A DNA stretch of 50,517 bases from Rhodospirillaceae bacterium (GTDB taxonomy: Bacteria > Pseudomonadota > Alphaproteobacteria > Rhodospirillales > Casp-alpha2), in assembly GCA_002706405.1 (NCBI GenBank), contig PALN01000075.1:1-50517 (forward strand). Reading direction: 5' to 3'. This document shows, piece after piece, positions 27,795 to 36,749 of this stretch. Every line of letters starts with the position of its first letter. Within the stretch, counting starts at the first letter, position 1. The notes below the pieces were generated by a model. The model was given only the letters and a program-made list of their open reading frames with translations. It searched no databases and was not told where the DNA came from. A program made the position numbers and the translations under genes.

Positions 27795-28588
27795 CCGCCT
27801 CCCTGGCCGACATCCAGGACCTGTTCCAGGACCGCCTGCTGACCGGCCGCGCCGACATCGCGGCCCATCTCACATCGGGCGGCCCGTTTCTTTCTGTCTA
27901 CGACCATGCCTATGTGGCGCGGCTGCTGGATATCATGGGCGAAGATTTTCCCGCCGTTCACACCTTGCTGGGGGATGATGCCTTCGCCGAGGCGGCGGGC
28001 GCCTACGTGCGGGGCCATCCGTCGACCGCGCGCTCCGTGCGCTGGCTGGGGGCGCGGTTCAGGGATTGGCTCGGCGACACGCCGCCCTGGTCGGACCTGC
28101 CCGTCGTCGCCGACATGGCGGCCTTTGAATGGGGCTTGGGCCTGGCCTTCGACGCGCCCGATGCGGATGTTCTCGGGGGCGCGGCGCTGGCCGCCGTGCC
28201 GCCGGAAGCCTGGCCGGTGCTGGGATTTGATTTCCATCCGGCGTTTAACACCTTCGAGCTTTCCCACGAAGTCGCACCTTTTCAGCAGGCGGTCGCGCGG
28301 GAAGAAAATCCGGAAGCCGCCCCCGCGCCGTTCGCGGACGGTGCGCAAACCTGGGCCGCTTGGCGCGACGGAGCAACCTGTCAGGTGCGCTATCGTGCCT
28401 TGGCCGGGGACGAGGCGGCGGGGCTTGCCCTGCTGCGGGACGGCGGGGATTTCCAGACGCTCTGCGAAACGCTTGCCGGTTTCGGGGAGGCGGATGCGGC
28501 CGCCCCGCGCGCCGCCGGCTATCTGCGCGGCTGGGTCGAAGCGGGCTGGATCACGGGCCTGTCCGCGCCGGGCCTCAGTTGGGCCTAG
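27791..28588 (+). CDS. bufC: DUF2063/HvfC-BufC-type partner of the MNIO enzyme
   Basis: A 265-residue protein starting with an HvfC/BufC N-terminal domain (SLADIQDLFQDRLLTG; SVYDHAYVARLLDIMGEDFP; YVRGHPSTARSVRWLGARF, about residues 1-100). The C-terminal half is a less conserved helical domain. Proteins of this kind pair with DUF692 enzymes and are thought to recruit the precursor. The ATG overlaps the bufB stop; a longer upstream reading frame lies within bufB and is rejected. No DoxX-type BufD gene follows; a tRNA gene on the other strand comes next. Confidence 0.9.
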   Translation: MTASLADIQDLFQDRLLTGRADIAAHLTSGGPFLSVYDHAYVARLLDIMGEDFPAVHTLLGDDAFAEAAGAYVRGHPSTARSVRWLGARFRDWLGDTPPWSDLPVVADMAAFEWGLGLAFDAPDADVLGGAALAAVPPEAWPVLGFDFHPAFNTFELSHEVAPFQQAVAREENPEAAPAPFADGAQTWAAWRDGATCQVRYRALAGDEAAGLALLRDGGDFQTLCETLAGFGEADAAAPRAAGYLRGWVEAGWITGLSAPGLSWA

Positions 28589-28615
28589 ACGCAGGGCAAG
28601 ACAACAGCGGCGGGT

Positions 28616-28692
28616 TGGTGACCCCGACAGGATTTGAACCTGTGACCCCAGGATTAGGAATCCTGTGCTCTATCCGACTGAGCTACGGGGCC
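28616..28692 (-). tRNA. tRNA-Arg (anticodon CCU)
   Basis: On the minus strand the 7-bp acceptor stem GGCCCCG/CGGGGTC (with one G-U), D arm (GCTCAG...GAGC), anticodon stem CAGGA/TCCTG with loop TTCCTAA, and T arm (CAGGTTCAAATCCTG) form a complete cloverleaf. The anticodon CCU reads AGG. The discriminator is A and the CCA end is encoded (28616-28618). It lies just 3' of bufC, on the opposite strand. Confidence 0.96.
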
Positions 28693-28784
28693 AACGCCGA
28701 CGCGGTTGGATGCGCCCGTCTATACCACAGGTTTCCGTGCCGATTCCAAGGTTTGCTGGCGGGAAGAAGGGACGGCGGGAGCGC

Positions 28785-29306
28785 CTATTTGAACAGGCCC
28801 TTGATGGTGTCCATGGACACGGAATAATTCAGCATCACCGATTCCACGCCCGGGTTGCCGTCGGCCAGGCCCGCGTTCGACGTGTGGTCGAAGGAAATGC
28901 CGAGGCGCGAGCGGTCGTCGAAGCGATAGGCCAGCTCCAGGCGTGAGCGGAACTCCAGCGCGTAACCCAAATCCAGCTTCGACGTTTCGCCACGCCAATA
29001 GACCGGCGAGAATTGAGGTGTCAGCACGAACCGCCGTCCCAGGTAGATATCGACCAGGACGCCGGCGCCGATGAAAGACGACGTGTTGGTGGCATAGGCG
29101 GCTGTCAGAAACGGTTTGAAGATCCAAAATTTATTGCCGAACCGATAATCGAGGCGGATTTCCGCGTCTTCTTCCCGGTTGCGCAGGATGTCGAACTTGC
29201 CCACGGCAAGGGTCAGAAAATCAGGATCATCCCCGGCCCGCGCAGAACCTGACGGAAACACCGTCACGGCGGCAAGCAGCGCCGGAAGGATCAGTTTTTT
29301 GAACAT
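28785..29306 (-). CDS. pagL: Outer-membrane lipid A 3-O-deacylase, PagL family
   Basis: A 173-residue outer-membrane beta-barrel protein. A signal peptide (MFKKLILPALLAAVTVFPSG, cleavage after SARA) is followed by amphipathic strands. The PagL active-site pattern lies in the last third: His141-Thr-Ser143 in SFDHTSNAG and Glu155 in NPGVES. The spacings of 2 and 14 residues equal those of the Pseudomonas triad (126, 128, 140). It would remove the 3-position acyl chain from lipid A and so modulate endotoxin structure. The start at 29306 is chosen for the signal peptide; an upstream in-frame extension is atypical. Confidence 0.85.
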   Translation of the reverse strand: MFKKLILPALLAAVTVFPSGSARAGDDPDFLTLAVGKFDILRNREEDAEIRLDYRFGNKFWIFKPFLTAAYATNTSSFIGAGVLVDIYLGRRFVLTPQFSPVYWRGETSKLDLGYALEFRSRLELAYRFDDRSRLGISFDHTSNAGLADGNPGVESVMLNYSVSMDTIKGLFK

Positions 29307-29406
29307 GTTAGGTCGTCCCCGAAACGGTCCGATTGTCGGACCCACCCCTTTGGCGGGCATCTTAAGCCATCGGGCTGAGGTTTCAAGCCGCGATCAATCA
29401 ATGAAA

Positions 29407-30384
29407 TCAACCGGGTCCGAGCCGCCGGAAGCCGTCCATGGCCTTGACCAGGGACGAACGGATGCCCGGTTCCATGGCCGAATGGCCGGCGTCGGGCACG
29501 ATGACGTAGTCGGCGTCGGGCCAGGCCAGGGCCAGTTCATCCGCCGTGGCGATCGGACAGACCATGTCGTAACGGCCCTGCACGATGACGCAGGGCAGGT
29601 GGGTGATGCGGTTGATGTTGGCGAGCAGATGGCCCTCGGGCATGAACACGTCATTGACGAAGTAATGGGCTTCCATCCGGGCCAGGGACAGCGCCCCCCG
29701 TCCGCCGCTTCCGCCGCCGCCGTTGCCGTGTTGCAGGGTCGAGCACGCACTTTCGAATTGGCTCCAGACCTCGGCCGCCGGGCGGTGGACGTCGGGGTCG
29801 GGGTCGTTCAGGCGGCGATGGTAGGCGGCCAGAATATCGGCCCGCTCGTCCTCGGGCAGATAGCTGGAAAACCGGCGCCAGGCTTCGGGGTACACCAGCT
29901 TCATGCCGTAGAGGAACCAGTCGACCTCCGACTTGCGGCCCAGGAAGATGCCGCGCAGCGCGAAGCCCCGGCAGCGGTCCGGATGGGCGATGCCGTAGGC
30001 CAGGGCCAGGGTCGAGCCCCAGGAGCCGCCGAACACGAACCAGCTGTCGATGTCGAGCTGGACGCGTAATGCCTCCATGTCGTCGATCAGATCCTGGGTC
30101 GAATTGTCCTTGGTTTCGCCGAAGGGGGTCGAGCGCCCCGCCCCCCGCTGATCGAAGACCACGATGCGGTAATGGTCGGGGTCGAAGAAGCGGCGGTGCG
30201 ACGGGTTGGAGCCGGCCCCCGGTCCGCCGTGCAGGAAGACCACCGGCACGCCCGTCGGATTGCCCGACTGTTCCCAATAAATACGGTGGCCGCCGGAAAC
30301 GTCCAGGTATCCCTGGGCATGGGGTTCGATCCGGGGATAGAGGTCCGGTGACGGGCGGTTCAGGGCGGAGTTGGATTTGTCCAA
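29407..30384 (-). CDS. pip: Proline iminopeptidase
   Basis: A 325-residue S33-family alpha/beta hydrolase that releases N-terminal proline from peptides. It has PRIEPHAQGYLDVSGGHRI then YWEQSGNP at the start, the oxyanion region FLHGGPGAGSNP, FDQRGAGRSTP, the nucleophile Ser121 in GGSWGSTLAL, and the catalytic Asp/His near GRYDMVCPI and DAGHSAMEP. Length and motifs are standard for the cytoplasmic type. No ATG fits the N-terminus; the frame opens with a TTG at 30384 preceding DKSNSALNRP. It lies 65 bases after the YtoQ-like gene on the same strand. Confidence 0.93.
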   Translation of the reverse strand: MDKSNSALNRPSPDLYPRIEPHAQGYLDVSGGHRIYWEQSGNPTGVPVVFLHGGPGAGSNPSHRRFFDPDHYRIVVFDQRGAGRSTPFGETKDNSTQDLIDDMEALRVQLDIDSWFVFGGSWGSTLALAYGIAHPDRCRGFALRGIFLGRKSEVDWFLYGMKLVYPEAWRRFSSYLPEDERADILAAYHRRLNDPDPDVHRPAAEVWSQFESACSTLQHGNGGGGSGGRGALSLARMEAHYFVNDVFMPEGHLLANINRITHLPCVIVQGRYDMVCPIATADELALAWPDADYVIVPDAGHSAMEPGIRSSLVKAMDGFRRLGPG

Positions 30385-30449
30385 TGTCGTTGGCCGGTTC
30401 GGGTTCTGTCCATATGCCCCTGGGGGCGGTGAATGGGCCGCGGCCCAGA

Positions 30450-30941
30450 CTAGCTAAGCTGGCCCGTGATCGCGTATTTCAGCAGGCGCACGACCTGGGC
30501 CGGGGTTTCCGCCGTCGCCATGGCCGCGCCGTTCACTTCCTTCAGGGCGTGGGTCAGGGACGGATCGTGCAGGGTGATCATCGGCGTTCCCAAGGCGGCG
30601 GCGTAGCCCGCGTCGAAGGCGGCGTTCCATTGTTTGTACTTGTCGCCGAAACGCACGACAACCACATCGGCGCGTTCCATCAGGGTGCGGGTGCGGATGG
30701 CGTTGACCTTGGCTCCCTTGTGGTCCTTCCAGAAGGGGTCGGGCTCGTCGCCCAGGATGGCCACGCCGCAATCGTCGCTCGATGCATGGTCGGTCACCGG
30801 GCCGACGAATTCGATGGGCAGGCCCGCCTCGGCGGCGCCGGCCTGGATCTGGTCGCGCCAATCGGTGTGAATTTCACCGGAAAGATAAACGGTCCAGGGC
30901 GTGTCGTCGCTGAAATGGTTGCCGTTTGTGTGGTCGCTCAC
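30450..30941 (-). CDS. YtoQ family protein
   Basis: A 163-residue soluble protein of the YtoQ family, related in fold to nucleoside 2-deoxyribosyltransferases. Recognisable segments are WTVYLSGEIHTDWRDQI, FVGPVTDHASSDDCGVAILG, AKVNAIRTRTLMERADVVVV and FGDKYKQWNAAFDAGYAAAL. The biological role is unknown. It stands in a row of minus-strand genes (ACT, Nudix, YtoQ, Pip) with gaps of 18, 35 and 65 bases, consistent with one transcript. Confidence 0.85.
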   Translation of the reverse strand: MSDHTNGNHFSDDTPWTVYLSGEIHTDWRDQIQAGAAEAGLPIEFVGPVTDHASSDDCGVAILGDEPDPFWKDHKGAKVNAIRTRTLMERADVVVVRFGDKYKQWNAAFDAGYAAALGTPMITLHDPSLTHALKEVNGAAMATAETPAQVVRLLKYAITGQLS

Positions 30942-30976
30942 GGGGTCGCTCCCTTTCCTTGTTGTCTGATCTGCCG

Positions 30977-31831
30977 TCAGTGCGGGGCCCTGTGCAGGCC
31001 CTGTTGTATCTCAACGTAATCGGAATGGTCGGGTCCGATAAACCCCCGGCGGATTAAAAAATCGATGACGATGACCCCGCAGTTGAACTTGAAGGCCTCC
31101 GTTTCCCGCACAGTGTCCATGACCCGGTCCATGGACCACAAGTAGAATTCCTCGATCTCGCCGTCCGTGTTGCGCGGCGTGAAGTCCGCCGGCAGTTCCA
31201 GATCATAATTGAACAGCACGTCGCGGCGCAGGCCTTCGCCGCGCGCCGTGCAATAGGAAATGGCGCTCACGGGTGCCGCTCGGCGGGCGACGGCTTCCGG
31301 GATGTCCGCTTCCTCGCCGCATTCCTTGATCAGGTTGTCCATCACGCCAATCCCGGCGGGCAGGCCGCCGGCGACGATCTGATCCAGCTTGCCCGGGGCC
31401 GTCGGCTTGGTCAGGGATCTCTTGCCGATCCACATCTTCAATTGATCGCCGTCCCGCATGAAGCCGTTGACGTGGACGCCGTATCCCTCGACCCCGAACA
31501 GCGGCACGGCGGCGCGTTCCATCTGAAACAAGGGGTCGGTGCCCCAGCGCGCCCGCACGGCATAGGGCTCGTCCCGCCAGCCGGGGACCAAGCCGCGCTC
31601 CCGCAACTCGGCCAACACCTCGGCCATGGCGGCCGTGCGCGCCGCCGGTGTGTCCAGGGCCGGAGCCATCACGACCTCGGAATCGGACAGCTGAAAAACC
31701 GCTCCGAAGTCGGCCAGTTGAGGGATGAAATCACGATGGACCAGGCCGACCTGCTGCCCGCCCGCGCGAAAGGGGCGATAGGCGGTCGGGTCCCAGGATT
31801 GCAGGGTACGGATGCGGTCCAGATAGCTCAT
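30977..31831 (-). CDS. DUF4743/Nudix-domain protein
   Basis: A 284-residue protein. The N-terminal 115 residues resemble DUF4743 (thiamin pyrophosphokinase-related, as in yeast YJR142W), and the C-terminal 170 are a Nudix domain. The Nudix box GGLPAGIGVMDNLIKECGEE keeps the metal-binding EE pair but has Ile where the first conserved Glu usually lies. This variant is, as I recall, normal for the DUF4743 group, which in yeast and plants hydrolyses oxidised thiamin diphosphates. It is translated 18 bases after the ACT-domain gene, so the two are likely coupled. Confidence 0.85.
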   Translation of the reverse strand: MSYLDRIRTLQSWDPTAYRPFRAGGQQVGLVHRDFIPQLADFGAVFQLSDSEVVMAPALDTPAARTAAMAEVLAELRERGLVPGWRDEPYAVRARWGTDPLFQMERAAVPLFGVEGYGVHVNGFMRDGDQLKMWIGKRSLTKPTAPGKLDQIVAGGLPAGIGVMDNLIKECGEEADIPEAVARRAAPVSAISYCTARGEGLRRDVLFNYDLELPADFTPRNTDGEIEEFYLWSMDRVMDTVRETEAFKFNCGVIVIDFLIRRGFIGPDHSDYVEIQQGLHRAPH

Positions 31832-31849
31832 GCGGCGGCTCCGCGACGG

Positions 31850-32203
31850 TTATCGGTCATGGGGGACGTCCTGCTGTTCGGCGACCAGCACGGCCTCGAC
31901 GCAAAATTGGCGGCGCAGTTCCTGGGCGATGAGCCGGGCCTGTTCCGTGTCCGTGTCGGCCAGATGGATGTCAACGACCAGATCCTTGCGGTCGGCCGGC
32001 GCGCGGTGGGCGTGAAGGCGGCTGGGCACCAGGCCGCGCTTGGCGAACACGCCGATTACCCGGGGCAGGGTGCCCGGGTCGGCCAGGGCCTGAACGGAAA
32101 AGCATTGCGTCGGCAGTGCCTTGCGCTTGCGCCGGGGGGAGCCTGATGGGCGGGGGGAAAGCGTGGATGAATGCGGGGCGTGCCCGCGGTCTTGCGTCTG
32201 CAT
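31850..32203 (-). CDS. Stand-alone ACT-domain protein
   Basis: A 117-residue protein with a Ser/Pro/Arg-rich, positively charged N-terminal tail (about 1-35) and one ACT domain (about 36-112; CFSVQALADPGTLPRVIGVF, then AKRGLVPSRLHAHR). It resembles the regulatory subunits of acetolactate synthase (IlvM/IlvN), which bind branched-chain amino acids, but no catalytic subunit is adjacent. The start at 32203 has AAAGGAA upstream; the frame can be opened by a TTG six codons earlier. Function unknown; amino-acid sensing is the family role. Confidence 0.75.
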   Translation of the reverse strand: MQTQDRGHAPHSSTLSPRPSGSPRRKRKALPTQCFSVQALADPGTLPRVIGVFAKRGLVPSRLHAHRAPADRKDLVVDIHLADTDTEQARLIAQELRRQFCVEAVLVAEQQDVPHDR

Positions 32204-32254
32204 CGGAAATTCCTTTGGCAATGAGAATGCCGGTCACGGCGAATCAATGATGGC

Positions 32255-32279
32255 CCGGTCCTCGATTACGAGGCCGGGT
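32255..32279 (-). promoter_or_regulatory. Leader hairpin upstream of the ACT-domain gene
   Basis: CCCGG, a bulged T, CCTCG, loop ATTA, then CGAGGCCGGG forms a 10-bp stem about 50 bases before the ACT-domain start. It lies in the transcribed leader if the gene has its own promoter. It could be a control element or a terminator of gcrA transcription. No T-run follows. Confidence 0.35.
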
Positions 32280-32395
32280 CCATAATTCGCCGGATGGTGC
32301 CGGCTGCACGGAGGGGCGATGCAGTCCTCATGCGCCTGATGATAGGCTTGCAGCCCGAAAATTCAAGGCTGGCGAGGGACGCGGCGATGCCGCTG

Positions 32396-32417
32396 CCGCC
32401 GGGCCGGGGCCCGGCGG
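32396..32417 (-). terminator. GC-rich hairpin just after gcrA
   Basis: An uninterrupted 22-base inverted repeat (CCGCCGGGCC/GGCCCGGCGG around GG) lies 10-30 bases beyond the gcrA stop on the minus strand. The true loop must be larger, giving a stem of about 8 bp. No T-run is seen, so it is a likely but not canonical terminator. Confidence 0.45.
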
Positions 32418-32427
32418 GCGATTTGGA

Positions 32428-32808
32428 TCAGGCGGCGGCGACCTTACGGCCGTCCTTGGTGATCCGGATATAGGCTTTGGCGCAATGCTCCCGGCAATAG
32501 GGCTTGCCGTCGAGAGATTCCTCACCACAGAAGTGGAAATCCGCCTCGTTGGGCTCACCCACGGGCCAGCTGCACATGCCGGGGCGCAGTTTTGCCATGG
32601 TCACCAGGTTCTCACTGACCTGGGGCTGGTCGGGCCGTTCCTTGATGGGCGAGCCGCGCTTGGCCAGGCCGAGACGATGGACCTTGCCGATCACCGCGTT
32701 CTTGGTGATGCCGAGGCGGCGGCCGATCTCGCTTGTCGGCAATCCTTCATCCCACAGGGCGATCAGGGCGTTGACCCGCTGGGGCGTCCATTCGTACGTC
32801 GTCTGCAT
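32428..32808 (-). CDS. gcrA: GcrA cell-cycle regulator
   Basis: A 126-residue protein with the GcrA DNA-binding domain (residues 5-50; WTPQRVNALIALWDEGLPTS, IGRRLGITKNAVIGKVHRLG) and the short C-terminal motif MCSWPVGEPNEADFHFCGEE followed by YCREHCAKAY, which contacts sigma-70. In Caulobacter the protein activates promoters methylated at GANTC. It is markedly shorter than the roughly 170-residue Caulobacter protein because the linker is compressed. The start at 32808 has little choice. Divergent from methylmalonyl-CoA mutase; a DnaA box lies upstream. Confidence 0.93.
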   Translation of the reverse strand: MQTTYEWTPQRVNALIALWDEGLPTSEIGRRLGITKNAVIGKVHRLGLAKRGSPIKERPDQPQVSENLVTMAKLRPGMCSWPVGEPNEADFHFCGEESLDGKPYCREHCAKAYIRITKDGRKVAAA

Positions 32809-33151
32809 GTACCCTTGCCTCCCGTTTTTCGGCCCGACGTCGATTTACGCGGCCGAAATCCAAAATCCGTGTTCCTGGAACGGCTATTTGCGGGTCAATG
32901 ATGCCCGAAATGTCCATTTTTCCCCGAAAACCGGGCCGGAACGCGTTAATAATTACAAGATTTCGCCTAACCGTCAACTAGGTCCACCACATATAGTTAT
33001 CCACAATACATGTTGTGTTGTTGATAAAAATCTAAACTAGGGAGGATTTCCGCACCGCCGGTTAAAAAAATCCCTTTTTCCTGCCAAGGGGTCGGTATAA
33101 TCCGGTGAAGCCGAAGGGGGATTTTGGCAAGACCACCAGGAGTGACGGAAA
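32809..33151. promoter_or_regulatory. gcrA / mutase divergent control region with a perfect DnaA box
   Basis: A 343-base gap without genes. It contains TTATCCACA (32997-33005), the exact DnaA-box consensus, about 190 bases upstream of gcrA and 147 upstream of the mutase. An inverted repeat CACAA-TACATG-TTGTG overlaps and follows it (33003-33018). The 32940-33050 stretch is AT-rich. In Caulobacter, DnaA activates gcrA, so the site has a plausible purpose. No GANTC site was noticed in the gap. Confidence 0.6.
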
Positions 33152-35302
<2,151 letters not shown>

Positions 35303-35362
35303 AGTTCGCGCGCTGCCGAGTAAGGCCGCCGCGCCTTAGCGGGCTCCGCAAACGCAAAATGA

Positions 35363-35399
35363 AAAGCCCGTCCTGACTGTCATGGTCGGGACGGGCTTT
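35363..35399. terminator. Bidirectional intrinsic terminator after the mutase gene
   Basis: AAAGCCCGTCCTGAC and GTCGGGACGGGCTTT pair over 15 bp (one G-T) around a 7-base loop. The T-tract is better on the minus side (CTTTTCATTTTG) than on the plus side (CTTTCATATG). It ends the mutase transcript 60 bases after the stop and can also stop the small basic gene. Confidence 0.75.
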
Positions 35400-35548
35400 C
35401 ATATGTTTGGCGCGGCGGCGGTAGGCCTTGGCCGATTGGATTTTCTGCTGTCGCAGGGTCCGCACAACCCGGGCCACCGGGTTCCGCCGCACCGGTGCCT
35501 TGCGTTTCATGGCAGGGGCTCCTTGGTCGGGTGGGTGGAGGCTTGTAT

Positions 35549-36052
35549 CTAGCCTGCCTCTGTATCGGCGGCAAGTCCGCGTCCATGGTGTCGGTCTCGG
35601 GTTTGCCAAGCGGCAAGCTGCGCGCACGGGGGCCGCGGCGAACGGGTGGCCATGAAACCATGGGCGGATTTTAAGGTGAGGGACTTGCGCCGCTGCCGCC
35701 AGGCGTCGAGAGACCAGTCGCGGGCGCTCAACCGGACGCCCCTCACGGGCAGGAAGGTCCAGGCGTCGTGGGCCGTGCCGTCCTCGGTCGTCACGGTCAG
35801 GGAGGCGGCGGTGTATTGCGGGCCTTCGTACAGGCTGGCCCTGGCCGCCATGGCCGGGCTGAGGCCTCCGGCCAGCAGGCCGCTGACCCGGCTGTTCTTG
35901 GCGGGAGCGATGGCGGGGTAGTCCGCGCCCGCGACGGTGCGGCGGCGGTATCCGTCAAGCACGGCGGAAACGCCCGCCGGCAGCCGTCCGCCAAGGACGA
36001 CCGCCTGCAGGTCGGAATCCATCAGGGTTCCGTAGAAAAAGAAGGACAGCAT
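35549..36052 (-). CDS. Gamma-glutamylcyclotransferase-like (AIG2) protein
   Basis: A 167-residue protein beginning FFFYGTLMDSDLQAVVLGG, the family-typical YGTL motif, followed by a compact beta barrel (about 1-130). An acidic residue near VTTEDGTAHDAW (in ATG-to-stop order about residue 95) may act as base. Members cleave gamma-glutamyl amines or peptides to 5-oxoproline, though many are uncharacterised. The C-terminus (after 140) is basic and poorly conserved. GAAGGAA lies before the ATG at 36052. It is downstream of infC on the same strand, 49 bases away. Confidence 0.8.
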   Translation of the reverse strand: MLSFFFYGTLMDSDLQAVVLGGRLPAGVSAVLDGYRRRTVAGADYPAIAPAKNSRVSGLLAGGLSPAMAARASLYEGPQYTAASLTVTTEDGTAHDAWTFLPVRGVRLSARDWSLDAWRQRRKSLTLKSAHGFMATRSPRPPCAQLAAWQTRDRHHGRGLAADTEAG

Positions 36053-36101
36053 GCGCCGTTCCTTCCATCCGAGGAATTACCGGGGTGCGATGACCGTCAC
36101 C

Positions 36102-36641
36102 CTAACGGGGGGCGATAACCATCGTCATGAGGCGGCCTTCAGTCCGGGGAAACTGTTCGACCTTGGCCTGTTCGTCGACTTCGACGCGCACACGGTCCAA
36201 CACCTTCATGCCCAGATCCTGGTGGGCCATTTCGCGGCCCCGGAAGCGGATGGTCATCTTGACCTTGTCGCCGTTGTCCAGGAACTTGCGCACGGCCTTC
36301 ATCTTGGTCTGGTAATCGTGCTCGTCGATGCCCGGGCGCATCTTGATCTCTTTGACCTCGATGACCTTCTGCTTCTTGCGGGCTTCGTTGGCTTTTTTCT
36401 GGGCTTCGTACTTGAACTTGCCGTAGTCCAGAATTTTGCACACGGGCGGGTCGGCGTTGGGCGAGACCTCGACCAGGTCAAGACCGACCTCCGCCGCCAT
36501 TTCAATGGCTTCCTTGGTGGAAACGACACCGACCATTTCGCCGTCGGCGTCAACCAGCCGCACTTGGGCGACATCAATATCTTCGTTAATCCGCGGACCG
36601 TCCTTGGACGGCGGCGTCTGTTGCATGGGGCGGCGTGCTAT
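36102..36641 (-). CDS. infC: Translation initiation factor IF-3 (apparent AUA start)
   Basis: IF-3 of about 179 residues. The N-terminal domain ([20 protein letters not shown], then [17 protein letters not shown]) and the C-terminal domain ([33 protein letters not shown]) are complete. It keeps 30S subunits free and checks start codons. The first ATG (36626) lies 22 bases from the Shine-Dalgarno sequence TGAGGAG (36655-36649), too far. The in-frame ATA at 36641-36639 lies exactly 7 bases after it and gives a protein beginning with the basic ARRP stretch seen in many relatives. A non-AUG start in infC is known to allow self-repression by IF-3. It follows thrS by 108 bases. Confidence 0.93.
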   Translation of the reverse strand: MARRPMQQTPPSKDGPRINEDIDVAQVRLVDADGEMVGVVSTKEAIEMAAEVGLDLVEVSPNADPPVCKILDYGKFKYEAQKKANEARKKQKVIEVKEIKMRPGIDEHDYQTKMKAVRKFLDNGDKVKMTIRFRGREMAHQDLGMKVLDRVRVEVDEQAKVEQFPRTEGRLMTMVIAPR

Positions 36642-36749
36642 TGCCTTGCTCCTCAATCGGTTTCGACAAACGGGGTTGTTGCGGTCAAATTACCCCGCTC
36701 CGGCGGAACGTGAACGCAAATCGTTGTTTATGATTTTAAGGGGGGCGGC

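Noticed and set aside
28589..28784. tRNA-Arg as an attachment site for an island carrying the bufferin operon
   Set aside because: No integrase and no direct repeat of the tRNA 3' end was seen in the flanks, and base composition of the operon matches the host.
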